Of a stretch of 64,000 bases of DNA, positions 12,287-23,284 are shown one piece after another (position 1 is the stretch's first letter; every line of letters begins with the position of its first letter). This DNA comes from Cryptomeria japonica. Taxonomy: Eukaryota > Streptophyta > Pinopsida > Cupressales > Cupressaceae. The notes below the pieces were generated by a model, which searched no databases, was not told the DNA's origin, and worked only from the letters and a program-made list of their open reading frames with translations. The stretch spans positions 113,065,433 to 113,129,432 of the forward strand of contig NC_081410.1 of NCBI RefSeq assembly GCF_030272615.1, read 5' to 3'. A program made the position numbers and the translations under genes.

Positions 12287-12935
12287 TGAGAGCGAGGAGG
12301 AAGGACAAATTATTTGCAAGTGGATTTATGAAGAACGGAAGCTGACGTAAACTTTTGATTCTAGAGCATGCTCCTTGCTTCATTTGTTCATGCTCTTTTT
12401 GCTTGGGCCTTGCCTTTATCTTCTCCTGTGTGATATACCATTTCAGTGGACCTGTCTTGTTTCTCCTTTGTTAAATTATGAGGGAGGTTTTCTACTATTA
12501 GTGCTAATACTTCTTGGTTTTGTTTCAAGTTTGATCAGTTCACTATTGGCACCTGTATTTCCGACTAGCAGCTTCTTCTTGCGTGGTTGAATAGTGTCGT
12601 TGGGGTCACTCATGCAGATTCATCTGCCACGTGCATCTTCGAATGTCAGATGTTTTGCCTTTGTTTTCTATTTGATAATTGTTAGAGTAGTGTCATTGAG
12701 GGCACTCATGCAGATTCTTGATCTTGATCATCATCTTGGCTTTTGAGGAGGTTCTTAATTTAGCACTATGACAGTCATCATTCGACATTTGTTCGCACTT
12801 TTCTTGTCTCTAAAAGGATTTTCTTATGCACTTCCTATAATTGCATCTTTGTAATTTTGAGGGGGGTTTTTGTTCCCACTGGGTTTTCTCTCTTGTCTCT
12901 TTCCTTTTTTCTCCTTAGTTAAGCTTAAGGCAGGT

Positions 12936-13363
12936 TGTTAGCATAACAACTTCTATCACCTCCATAATTCACGAACCTTACTCCACTCTTCTCCTTAGTT
13001 TATGGTGATAAACTGATGAATGGATTGTTCGGTAGACTTACAGTGATCTTATGTTTGCATGCTCGTATGTAAGCCTAACCAAGGTGAACAACAAGTTATT
13101 ACCACCATTTTCACTGCAAGGTTTGTTTAATGTAGTTGCTATGCCTTCATTTTCTCAAATCCGCCTTCATTTCTTCAGATCTGTAATTTCTTCCTTGAAA
13201 GCCATGGTTAACTTTGTATAAATCATGCATTCCATAGATTGTAAATTAGACACAATGAATTAAAAGAATTTAATTTTCAGCTGTTCTATTTTCTTATTCA
13301 TTTCTTATAAGTTTGTCTTGTTTTCCAGCTAGATTTGTATTCCGCAATGCAGAAAATTCTACA
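12936..13363 (+). repeat. 3' LTR of copia-like element
   Basis: 428 bp, TGTTAGC to CTACA. Slightly shorter than the 5' LTR through small deletions, including a lost segment in the CAGATCTGT/TTTGTTTC region. Confidence 0.85.
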
Positions 13364-14862
13364 ATAATTAACTGGAGTTTTGGATGAGTATGCATGTGAT
13401 TACTTCTATTTTTATCCGTCCTTTGATTAATCCAATATCTCTATTTATTGAGGAAGTTATGATACATCTTTCGATCAGTTAATCTTTGATCATGTGATCA
13501 AGAAGTTTCTTGTGTATTCTATCTGAATGAATAAAAATTCATGTACATTAATTGTTTGTGTTATTGTTTGCTGTAGCAATCAATTTCTTTTCTGTGTATA
13601 CTATTCATTACATATGTTTTCAGATATTTCAAAACATATATTAGATAAGTGATGCAAACCATCAATTTAAGAGATCTACATGAAATGCAGACTAATTGTA
13701 TATTTAAAATTCTATTTTAAGTCTTAGGATTTGTACATGCTAACTGCATAAAATAAACAGTCCAATTATTTTTATGGATTGTTATCTCTGTAAAACGATC
13801 CCCTTGTTGTTTAATCAAGTCTAAGAAAGACCTCTCTATTGAAGTGCATATTGATGTAATCTATTTATACAAATTGATTGAATAAAAATTTATGTGTATT
13901 AACTTATTTGTTTGGGTTTTAAGATCTTACATGTTAGATAATGGTTGCATGTGCATTATTGTGTCAACAAGTTTAGTAATGAAGCTTGAAGGTCTAATTA
14001 TGGATGTCAATAAGTATTTTATTTAATGATTAGCCGTGTTTCTCTTTAATTATATTATATGAGATCTCAAGGATAAGCCTCCCAAGCTTTCTGGATCTTA
14101 GAGAAGAAGATGATTAACCCTATCTCCTCACTTATACTCTATGTTCTCCAATATTTTTGATTTGTTTCTACCTTTCTACTCGTGTAGTGTGGTGATTCCC
14201 TTCTATATGAGTGTTGTGTGTCTTTCCAAGAAGATTAACGCTAAAATTTTGAAGGCCAACAATACACTTGAATAAGATTCGAGATAAATGGTCCCCTAGA
14301 TTTTTAGGAGGAAAATTGATCATATAACTAAAAATAATCATATTTATCTTAAACTATAAAATTTAATTGATCTAAAACAAGGCCAGGTGGGTTGCTTATC
14401 AGCCAAGAAAATCAATTCTAAAGAAAATTATATGTTATTCCTTTAATAGAAGCATGACCATGATTCTATATTTTGAGATCAAATCATACTTTAACTAAAT
14501 CTAAACTTTGATATAAAATCCTTGCAACCAACAACTTGGAACAATAATTGTACCTTGTAATCACATAAGATTCATTATAATAAAAATTACATTGTCAAGA
14601 CAAAATAAATCAACTCCACATGGATGCATTTACTAGCACATATAGAAGATGACCAACAAAACTAGAAATAACTTATGCAACATATACTCAAATACATAAA
14701 AAGAAAGCATGCTACCCATAATTAACCAACAAGGTTAACAATTAACTCGTTTACTTCTTAAATTTTCTCCAATGACTACCACTTTCTTCCTTGTTTTTTT
14801 CTCAAAGATTTGTTCATGAACTTCTTTTTGGCATATTAGGACACAATAATATAATATATCAA
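13364..14862. other. AT-rich spacer
   Basis: 1.5 kb of AT-rich DNA with no long frame and no repeat ends that I can support. Confidence 0.45.
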
Positions 14863-15125
14863 TGGTGGGCTTCTTCTTTTTTTTTTCTTTTTTTTTGTTG
14901 ACTTAAGGATATCTCCGCGACCTAGTGCAGCACCCAATCTGCCTTGCCTTGGTCTGTCTTACTATCAAGTTGGGCGAGACTAATCCTCTAAAGATACATG
15001 CAATCACCCACAAACTACATGCATCAAACAAACCCAAATCTTAAAATCAGACTCAGACCAATAAGAAACAAATGGTCCACAACCCAAAGAAAACTCCGCT
15101 ACTCATGTGAGTTGGTGGGCTTCTT
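14863..15125 (-). mobile_element. SINE-like or 5'-truncated LINE insertion with 13-bp TSD
   Basis: The 13-mer TGGTGGGCTTCTT occurs at 14863-14875 and again at 15113-15125, flanking a 237-bp insert. The insert's left edge is a T-run (about 14878-14896), the A-tail of an element on the minus strand; the sequence before the tail reads CTTAAGTCAAC. This is the signature of target-primed reverse transcription. A weak B-box-like GGTCTGAGTCTG exists, but a convincing pol III promoter does not, so a SINE and a truncated LINE are both possible. Confidence 0.7.
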
Positions 15126-15690
15126 TATTTTAGTTACCTTGAATATGCATCGATGTAGCACCATTTGATTTTATGATCATCTTATAAAATTATGGTCATG
15201 AATTTATGGCACAAAAAGATAATTTAATTTCACTGTTCTTACTTTGCTTTGGAGATCCGAGGGCACGTTTATAAGAGAAATGGGGAGTCCAACTTGAAGT
15301 TGCGCCATGCATCAAATTTATTTTCATTAGGTGTAAACTGTTTATTTTACATATTAGAAACTTCTCTCTTCCCATTGCACAAACTGTAGAGTTTAATTTA
15401 ACCTAATGGTTGTTGAGCGTCATTTGTTGTTTTCCTGAGCACTATGACTATATTGGCGTTTCTTGTATAGATGTTGCGTAGCAATTTCAACTTCATTCTT
15501 TCCTTGATATGATTCCCTTCCTTTTATATTGCTGCGTTCTCACTCTGCATCCTTCCCGCGTGTACCATTTCATTTGTGACATCTATGTGAAATACATTGT
15601 AATTTTTTTTTTTATTCTATTTTTTTGGGTTGTTGTTCTTCTTGATGTCTGAATATAGGTCATTATTTTGCAAGGAATTTATATTTATTA
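15126..15690. other. Spacer
   Basis: No gene or repeat recognised. Several T-runs occur (15604-15614, 15621-15626). Confidence 0.4.
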
Positions 15691-15911
15691 TTAATTTTTT
15701 TTTTTTTTTTATATTAAACATCATATTAACAGCAGTTACAAAATTCGAGAGTTTGAGCTGGAAACCATACAGCCAGTCTATAGAGTTAAAACATAAGATG
15801 CAGTAGTTATATCAGGCAGGAGCTCAATATACAATATACGAACATTTAGATAGGAGCTGAGTTACAAAACTATACAAAATGGTAGACATGTCCAAGCATC
15901 ACGGGGTACAG

Positions 15912-18900
15912 CTAACTGAACACAAAGGAGGAAGCAGGGTCATTGTTATCGCCCAATGGGGGGACCCATGCAGTTTAGCCTAGCTCTCCTTCGCACCAAA
16001 ACAATACATTCCCTTCGGCAAACTAATCTCTGTAAGGGTGGGAGGGAAGTCCTTCTAGCTCCAACTCGATGAAGTCTTCTCTCTACTGTCGTGCCTCCAT
16101 CTCTTGCATGAACCTCATCATCCCTTGTTCAAAATGAGTCTTATTGCTTCCCATGTGGTCCCATGTGAAGCCATGTGAGAGTTCTCTTATGAAGACTAGA
16201 GTAGAGCCATTCTTTAGCCACCTGTCAAATTTGTCTTCCTCTAGTCTTAGTACCACTGTGACCTACATAGCAACAAGGTAAAAGATGAGTCTCCTAAGAG
16301 ACTTATTGAGGTTCCTACTCTTTCCATTAAACACATCATCATTCCTATATTTCCAAATGATCCACATAACTTCCAAAGAGAGAGTAGACTAGAAAAGATT
16401 AGAATGTTTCTTGCCACCTCTAATATAACCAAATACTATCTCTTCAATAGTAAAACAGTTGTTATTAAGTGAGATACCAAACAGATTCCAGACTTCTCTA
16501 GCAAAATGACAACCAAAAAAGATGTGGTATACAGATTCAGGGATACGATAGAGTTTGCATAGTAAGGGGTCTCTGTTGTTGTCCTTTAGTGGCAGCTTAT
16601 GCCGAAGGAGTCTCCAGGCAAAAAATTTCTTCTTTGGTTCAGTCGGGGAAGTCCAGAATCTCGAGAGGGTAGAATGCCATTGTTTGGAGTCCCAGGAAAG
16701 ATTCCAGAAGTAGTTAAGGTGGTCAAGGATATCCACAGAATCAGTAAGAGCAGAGTAGATCATTTTAGCTTTGGTTAGCAAAAGGGGAGATCCAACTATC
16801 TAGCAGAGAGAGGCTAAAGGGGCGGGGGAGGCGGGGGTGGGAGCAGGAAGGATGGGAGCAAGTGCAGACTTAAGGATGGAGTAGGTTCTGGCCTGGGAGA
16901 GGGGGAGGTCGAATTTAGAGCTAAGAGACTCCTAGGAGATCAGGGTGCCATCTTACAGAATGTGTTCAAATGAGATTAGTCCCTGGTTGTGCCATTTCAG
17001 GGCAAAACATCCTTGAAGATATGCTAGCTGTTTCCCATTGTGCAGAACATTCCACCATATAGACCTTTTCAGATTAAGGGATCCTTCCTTGTCTATTATG
17101 TCTTTATTGCTAATGTATTGCCTAACATGGTTCCAGGCTTTCCATATCGACTTGAAGACTTTTGACCCTGCAAGGGAGACCTCAAAATTCCCAACAATCA
17201 GATCACTGATGGGTAGGTTCTTCCATTTTTTTACTGATTTTGGGGTAGAGCATTGAATATTATTTTAACAAGCACTTTCCAGGGTTCATTGCCATCAATG
17301 GGTTTACAAATCCATTTGGCAGCCAGGACTGTTCCTTGAAGTTTGAGGTCTTTGAGGCCCATACCTCCCCAAGTCTTAGATCTAATACACCAGTCCCATT
17401 TAACTGCATGTTGGTTCTTTTTACCTTTTCCATCTGACCAGAGGAAGTTCCTGATCTATTTTTGAATTTAATTGAACTTATAATTGCTGAATAACCAGGC
17501 TGAGGAACATTATATGTTATAGGAAGATAGAAGTTTCTGACAAACCTGATAGCGACCTGCTAGGGAGAGGAAGTTCCGGTTCCACTTGGTAAGTTTCTTA
17601 TCAACCTTATTTCTAAACCATTCCCACATTTCTTTCAAGTTCAGAGAGACAGAGAAAGGGATGCCCAGGTATCTAATGATTGTAGTTGGGCCTCCCCATT
17701 TAAGGTCAAACTTAGATAGCCAGATAGGAGGGGCATTAGTCCAACCTAACAGGGTAGATTTGTGGAGGGCAATTCTAATACCTGATGCTTTGCAGAATAT
17801 CTCGATATTGTGAAGAAGATGTGTTAGATTCTCATTCCCTAGGGAGAAGAGGATAGCTGCGTCATCTGCAAACTGTATATTGATGACCTCTTCTTTGTTA
17901 GGGAGTGTTATTCCTTTAACCTTAGGGGATAAGATGAAGTCTTTTAGTATGTAGTGCATAGCATCTGCAGCTAGGACAAACAGGGCCGGGGCAAGAGGAC
18001 ACCCCTGTCTAATTGATCTGGAAAGAGTGATATTATCAGATTTTAGTTCGTTTACTTCCACAACTGCATTGGCATCACTAAGAAGTGTCTGGACAATCCT
18101 GTAGAAGGAGTCTGGGAAGCCCAGACTGTCTAGCATCTAAATTATGAATCCCCATTCTATCCTATCATATGCCTTCTCAAAATCTATTAGTAACATAGCC
18201 CCATTCTGACCGGAGGTCTTGGCCCACTCAAGAGACTCCCAGCAGGTCACCAAGTTCTCGAGGATGAACCTACCTTTCACAAATCCTATTTGCGTAGAAC
18301 TAATAATCTTAGGCAGTATTCTGATTAACTTGTTTGCTACTACTTTAGCTAATATTTTGTAGATATATTTAGTAGCCTGATAGGCCTCCAATTCTTGACC
18401 AAAGTCTTGTCTCCCTCCCTAGGAATGAGTTTGATAAGCCCTTGGTTGATCTCTTTGCCAAGGGTTCCTTTGGATATAGCCTCCATATATAGAGCATGGA
18501 GGTCATCTACAATCCATTTAATATTTCTCTTATAGAATTCCACTGGGAATCCATCTGGACCAGGGGATCTATCATTGCCCATAGAGGAGATAGCCATGGC
18601 TATTTCCTCTTTTGAAATAGGGCACCCCAAAACCTCATAGTCCTCCTCATTAATTTTGGGTGGGGTCAGTTGCTTAATAAGCACTCTAGCATGTCTGTGT
18701 TCTTCATTTACTACCTTTGAGGTGAAAGGCTTTTGATAATAGAGGGAGAAACATTGCAGGATCTCTTGGGAGTCTGTGATGTGAGTATTATTGTCCCATA
18801 TAATGTTGATGCTCACCTTAGCTTCCTTAACTTTGAGCATGTGGAAAAATAATTTGGAGCCCTTATCCCCCAAATCTAGCCAATTTAGTTTGGACTTGGT

Positions 18901-20005
18901 TTTAAGCCCTTTAATTTTCTGGTTCTGAAACCTCCTGAGGTGATTTTTGATTGTCATCAGAGTGCAAGTGAGGTTTTCATCATTCAGAGAGTTTTGAAGA
19001 TTCAATTCTGCATTACATAGATCCTCCTAGAGAAGTCTTTCTACCCTCCTGACATCCTTGGCCTTCTTTTTGCCCACTGTTTGACAAAGGATGGTCCAAG
19101 TTTTAATATTTGCATTCCAGGCATCTGCATTAGAGGGTTGTATCCTATCCTTTTTGTTAAACAGTCTGATAAAGGCTAGGGCAGAGTAGAGCTCTTCATC
19201 TTCTAGGAGTCTAGTGTTTAGGATAAATGAAGAAGCTCTTGAGGAGGAGGGGGGGCTCTGGGGAGAGGTCAATTCCCATTATTATTAGGTGGTGATCTGA
19301 GAGGGTGTATGGGGAGATAGAATAGTGGTCACCACTAGGGCCTTTGTCTACCATAAAGTGGGGTTTATTAAGGTAGAACTTGTCCAGTCTGCAATAGATC
19401 CTTTTATTCAGCTATTGATAGTTGCACCAGGTGTACCATATAGTGTTCAATTTGTCTTTCTTCCTAGCAATAGGGTAAAAAAGATGTAGTTTATTGATCA
19501 TTCTATCCCATTGAAGTCTTTCCATTCCCTTCTGTTCAAATTTATTGCCCCCTTTTTTATCACTGGGAGATTCCACCATATTGAAGTCACCCCCAATAAT
19601 CTAAGGGATATCCTCTAGCGTTGTTAGCCAGTTCCAAAGTTCACCTCTTTCTCTATAGTCATTTGGGGCATATATAGAGCATATTCCAAACTTCCGGTTC
19701 TCCATTTGAATGGAGACCCATATAACTCTAGCACAGGGGGATTGACCCCAGTTAACTACTTTGTTGGCCCATTTCGGGCTAAGGAGTATGACAGATCCAC
19801 CTTTTCCTTTGGTATGGTTAGTGTAAAAAGAGGTGGCCTCCCTCCAAATACATTTGAGACCAATTTACAGTGTGAAGCCAACTGCCTTTAGCTCCTATAA
19901 GAGGAGGTAGTCTATATTCTTATGTGCATTAAGAAATCTCTTTATGATGTATTTCCGTTCAGGGGACTCCAGGCCTTTGAGGTTCGAAGATATAATCTTC
20001 AACAT
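15912..20005 (-). pseudogene. LINE B ORF2: endonuclease and reverse transcriptase (broken)
   Basis: ATG at 20005 (MLKIISSNLKGLESPERKY). Endonuclease: SVILLSPKWANK, CSIYAPND, GGDFNMVESP (about 19585), then GPSGDHYSIS and SDHHLIIMGID (about 19280). RT: PISKEEIAMAISSMGNDRSP and GPDGFPVEFYK (about 18570-18530), LLIDFEKAYDRIEWGFI (18190-18140), RQGCPLAPALFVLAADAM, catalytic FADDAAIL (about 17868-17845), then YLGIPFSVSLNLKEMW. The zf-RVT region lies at 16781-16389 with CKLYRIPESVYHIFFGCHF, followed by WIIWKYRNDDVFNG and a tail to the TAG at 15912. Stops include TAG at LLL-ELK, DIP-IIGG, ERLL-EDL and FII-MLDS, where Gln or Trp is expected. Frameshifts lie at the G-run 19249-19255 and near 18370, with more decay at 17500-16800. 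Confidence 0.85.
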
Positions 20006-21776
20006 GATTCACCTGGTTGGGGAGGTTCAGTTTGGGATTTAAATCCCTCAAAACACTTGGGCCAGCCCTCTTTGTTTGTTATATTGCTAGCATCAAATGC
20101 AATGGAAGAGGAGGGTCTACCTCTCTTTTTCCTTGCCTCTGAGATTTGCTCAGGGCCTAGAGATTCCTTCCTGTTAGCACTATCCTTGCTGTTCTTAGGA
20201 GATCTCTTCCTCCTAGCTTTCCTGTGTTTACCCAATGTAAATCCATCTTGAGGGACTGTCAGTCCTTGTTCAAAATTGGCTTCCACTGGAGTGAAGGGGT
20301 CTATGGTGGGTTCCACAACTTGAGAGGTATCTATCTTTGCCTTCAAGGCACTAATAGGGGCGCTAGCCTTATAGGGGGCACCACTAGCACGGTCTCCCCT
20401 AGAGTTCTCTAAAGTACCAAAATCATCTAGAGGGGTTGATGATACCTCTTCTAGATTAGGTCCTCCCCTATCCCCTTGTAGGGTAAGGGGATCCTCAGTA
20501 TTGAGACCATTATGTTCTTTGCTAGTGGATAGTTTAGAGTCTTGGGCCAAGGCCCTACTAATGATGTCTACCATATCTGGAGCACCTATATCAATGTCCT
20601 GAAGGTCAGGTAGTTGATACCGAGAGGCCTCAATTTCCATTTTCTGCTTGAGGAGGTTTAGTTCAAGAATTTTCCTTGCTTTCACTGCTTTTCTTAGTTT
20701 CTCCATCACTAGTTGTTGAGCATTAAGGGTCCTCGGGTTAGAGTTATGGGAAGGAGTATCAACTGATTCAGAGGGGGCGAGGGGGGGAGGCTGAGCAGCG
20801 ATGATGGCCTCTTTGATAGCATTGCTATAGTCTAAGATGGAGTTAGCCATCGAGGAGGGTGGAGAGATAGGGGGAGGGGTGTGGGGGGCAGTGAGGGGGG
20901 GGGGGAGAAGAAGTAGGTTGGGGGGGGGGGGCGAGGAAGGGGAATGAGGGGGGACGCGGGGGCAGTTTCAGAGGGTATGACTTTAGATACAGGGGGGACC
21001 AGAGGCCCTAGTTTTAGACCTTGAAAATTTGCTCGATAATAGGGACATTTGCTCCTAAAGTGACCACTAACCTTACAAAAGTGACAGGCATCTATTCCAC
21101 CCATATATTCAATCACACAATAGTAGGTTTTACTGTGGAGTCGAATAACAATTTCTGTAGGGTAGACCATGCCTCATTTTAATGCAATGAGCAATCTAGA
21201 ATCGAGATGTGGGAGGATCGAGGGAGAAGAGTCAATTTTTATAATTTTCCCCAAGGGTTCCGCAATTTTGTCAACACAGGACCAAAGGAAAGCTGAAACA
21301 TTCTTAATTGTTATCCATTTTGGGCAGGAAAGGGCAAGTATTTCATCATTACATTCTTCAGGGTCCCATCGAATCGCCCTAAAAGACTAATTCACTGTTG
21401 ACCAAAACTGTTTATTTACAATTTTGCTTTGGCTTTCCTTATTATCAAAGAAAATTAAAAATAAACCCTTTTGAATCATTCTACAAAATGAAAATTGAAA
21501 CCCTAATTTATTGAGCCACACATCCTGTAACCATTTATTCATATATTGTCGAGATGGTAAATTATTTACATCAAAGGCAGCAAAAAAAATTGCGGAATCC
21601 CTAAGTCTAGAAATCTCTAAAGAAATGGCAGAGAGTGTGGAGTCGTTAGGTTTAATGGTGATGCAATTGGAAGAGTGGACCTCACCTTGTTCAGGCACGA
21701 GATTGGTTTCATCTTCATGGTGGAGAGCGGCTTCAAACTTTGCATCTTCAGGGAATGAAAACCGCTTGCTCTCCAC
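19999..21776 (-). pseudogene. LINE B ORF1: nucleic-acid-binding protein with CCHC knuckle (broken)
   Basis: A DUF4283-like N-terminal half (SAISLEISRLRDSAIFFAAFD, FLIFFDNKESQSKIVNKQFW) leads to a CCHC zinc knuckle, CHFCKVSGHFRSKC (about 21090-21050), then a Pro/Ser-rich linker and a charged, Lys/Arg-rich C-terminal part (KHRKARRKRSPKNSK). Two stops interrupt the frame (near 21387 and 21173, the latter TGA in LK-GMV). A frameshift falls within the poly-G tracts 20868-20940, which encode the Pro-rich linker. The C-terminal 283 codons (19999-20850) are uninterrupted. The true start is uncertain: an ATG at 21853 is in another frame, and 21776 is a GTG. The final TGA overlaps the ORF2 ATG in ATGTTGA. 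Confidence 0.8.
20868..20940 (+). other. Poly-G tracts in LINE B ORF1
   Basis: Several G-runs of 4 to 12 in about 70 bases on the plus strand (CCC codons, Pro, on the minus coding strand). They match a G-quadruplex-type pattern and coincide with the ORF1 frameshift. Confidence 0.6.
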
Positions 21777-22076
21777 CGCCTGGCTGAAGGTTTTCCGCAG
21801 CTCTCGAGTGTTCGCAGATGAAGAAATGGGCTGTTTAGGGTTCTTGGGGCCATCTTTATTTGGCTCTATTTATTGCAGGAGGTAATAAATAACTTCGAGG
21901 GCTTGCCAGCTAGGCCAGGGAGCCCTCACACGCGAACACGTACTGCAACCAGCAGCACTACGGGTTTCGTGCCCTAGTTGCAGAGCGCTCAAAATTCCTC
22001 TCGTAGTTGTCTTCTTTTTAAAATTGTTATTATTAAATTTTAAAAAAATATTATATATATTATAATTTTTGAAAAG

Positions 22077-22081
22077 ATGAT
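22077..22081. repeat. Target-site duplication, left (ATGAT)
   Basis: Five bases directly before the 5' LTR, identical to 29842-29846. Confidence 0.9.
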
Positions 22082-23263
22082 TGCAACGTCCTAAAATTGC
22101 GACACTTGCAATTTTGACCGCATTTGGGTCTTCACGATGGCGATGCAACACTGAACCTGAATGGAGACCTCGAAACTTGTTCATGACACCAAAAACTACA
22201 TTTTTCAGTACCCTGGCCTGATCCTCCTTGCACCCTGTTGTCCCTGGAGGTGGGACCATGGCGCCCAACGCCCTGGTCCCTGGCCCTATTTTGGGCCCGG
22301 TCTCTTATGGGGCTTTGGGTCTTTAAGTTTGCAAATTGGAAAATAATCTTCCCAGGTCGGCCTAAGGTTGGAAAAATCAGTCTACTAGCCCTAATTGACA
22401 AGTATATAAACTACATTTCCTCTCCCATTTTGGGGAGGAGGACATATATGTGCAAAAGGTGGAAACGATATTCAAGCATTCAAGCATTCCTTCAAGCAAT
22501 TGATCATTCTAAGTCTCCATTCAAGGCTAAGTGTTGCATTCAAGACAAGGATTCAACCATTGAAGAGGAGATCACATACAACATACAACATACTACATAC
22601 ATTACACCTTTGCATGTAAGAATACAAACATTCTTACAACAAGGTATCAGTACTTGTTTACATTACAAACATTAACATTTACATCATTCTCATTTCTTGG
22701 TTAATTCCAAAACCGGGGTTTGACCTAAAGGAAAACCCCTCATCCCTAACCCCCCAATCGTCCTCTCTTTTCTGTGTGTAGGTTGCAGGTACGCGGCTGT
22801 AATTGAAGATCTGGAATCCTTGTGCAGAGACGAACAGATCCCCCTTCGTTTCACGGATTTTTCGGAGGACCGTGTGCACGTCGGGCGCCATCGTCCTGTC
22901 AACTTTCGCTCAAATTTGTAGAACAGCACCGTCTCGACATTTTACTGCTAATTCCAGGTCCGCAGCTTCATCCCATATCCCTATCTTTGTTTATAAGCGA
23001 AGCTTTCCTACTTTACATGCATTCCTAGTTCAATCTTTCTATCTACATTCTTTACAAAAGAGGGTATCCTTGATGTCTTAACCCTTGAAACTCATTTAGA
23101 ATCCAATCTTGCATTGCTTGGGATTGGATCTTGTGGGTTTCAACCCCTCTTTTGAATGTAAAGTCCCTCCTAAGTGAAAACCATCAACCCTAGTGACTCT
23201 CCCTTCTCTCTCCTTGGAGTTGGGGAGGGGAGAACAACTAGGGTTCGATTTTTCCGCTTTACA
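22082..23263 (+). repeat. 5' LTR of gag-only element
   Basis: 1182 bp, TGCAACGTCC to TTTACA. Contains a TATA box at 22403-22410. Shorter than the 3' LTR by 24 bases because it has fewer copies of an AAGCATTC unit near 22474-22490. The small open frames inside are not genes. Confidence 0.92.
22403..22410 (+). promoter_or_regulatory. LTR TATA box
   Basis: TATATAAA within GACAAGTATATAAACTAC, conserved in the 3' LTR at 28957-28964. Likely positions the pol II start in the LTR. Confidence 0.6.
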
Positions 23264-23265
23264 TT

Positions 23266-23284
23266 TTGGTGAACCCAACGTGAA
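23266..23284 (+). other. Candidate primer binding site
   Basis: TTGGTGAACCCAACGTGAA lies two bases inside the 5' LTR end. TGG plus CCCAACGTG recalls a tRNA-Lys-type site (TGGCGCCCAACGTG), but the middle differs (TGAA for CG), so the primer is not settled. Confidence 0.45.

Larger units (their letters stand above)
11831..13363 (+). mobile_element. Short non-autonomous Ty1/copia-like LTR element
   Basis: Two direct LTRs (11831-12273 and 12936-13363), each beginning TGTTAGCATAAC and ending in ACA, flank 662 bp of internal DNA. Directly after the 5' LTR stands TGGTATCATAGC, one mismatch from the initiator-Met tRNA primer site TGGTATCAGAGC used by copia elements. A short purine-rich stretch (AAGGCAGG) precedes the 3' LTR. 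Flanking pentamers are GTAAT and ATAAT, a one-base-decayed target duplication. The interior has no gag or pol, so movement would have needed another element's proteins. LTRs differ at roughly one site in ten, so the insertion is old. Confidence 0.85.
15691..22026 (-). mobile_element. LINE B, near full-length non-LTR retrotransposon
   Basis: Minus-strand LINE of a different family from LINE A: ORF1 (19999-21776), ORF2 (15912-20005) and a short 200-bp 3' UTR ending in an A-tail (T-run at 15695-15710). AT-rich candidate target duplications TTATTATTAA lie at about 15685-15694 and 22027-22036. They are low complexity, so this is tentative. ORF2 has no RNase H that I can find, unlike LINEs A, C, D and F. 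ORF1 and ORF2 overlap by seven bases. Damage is limited to single stops and a few frameshifts, several at C/G runs, so it is younger or less decayed than LINE A. Confidence 0.85.

Noticed and set aside
19999-20850. Stand-alone 283-residue gene
   Set aside because: It is the C-terminal part of LINE B ORF1: the CCHC part continues upstream in another phase across the poly-G tract.
22161-23081. Several 60-145 codon frames inside the LTRs
   Set aside because: They overlap on both strands, repeat in both LTRs and show no domain.
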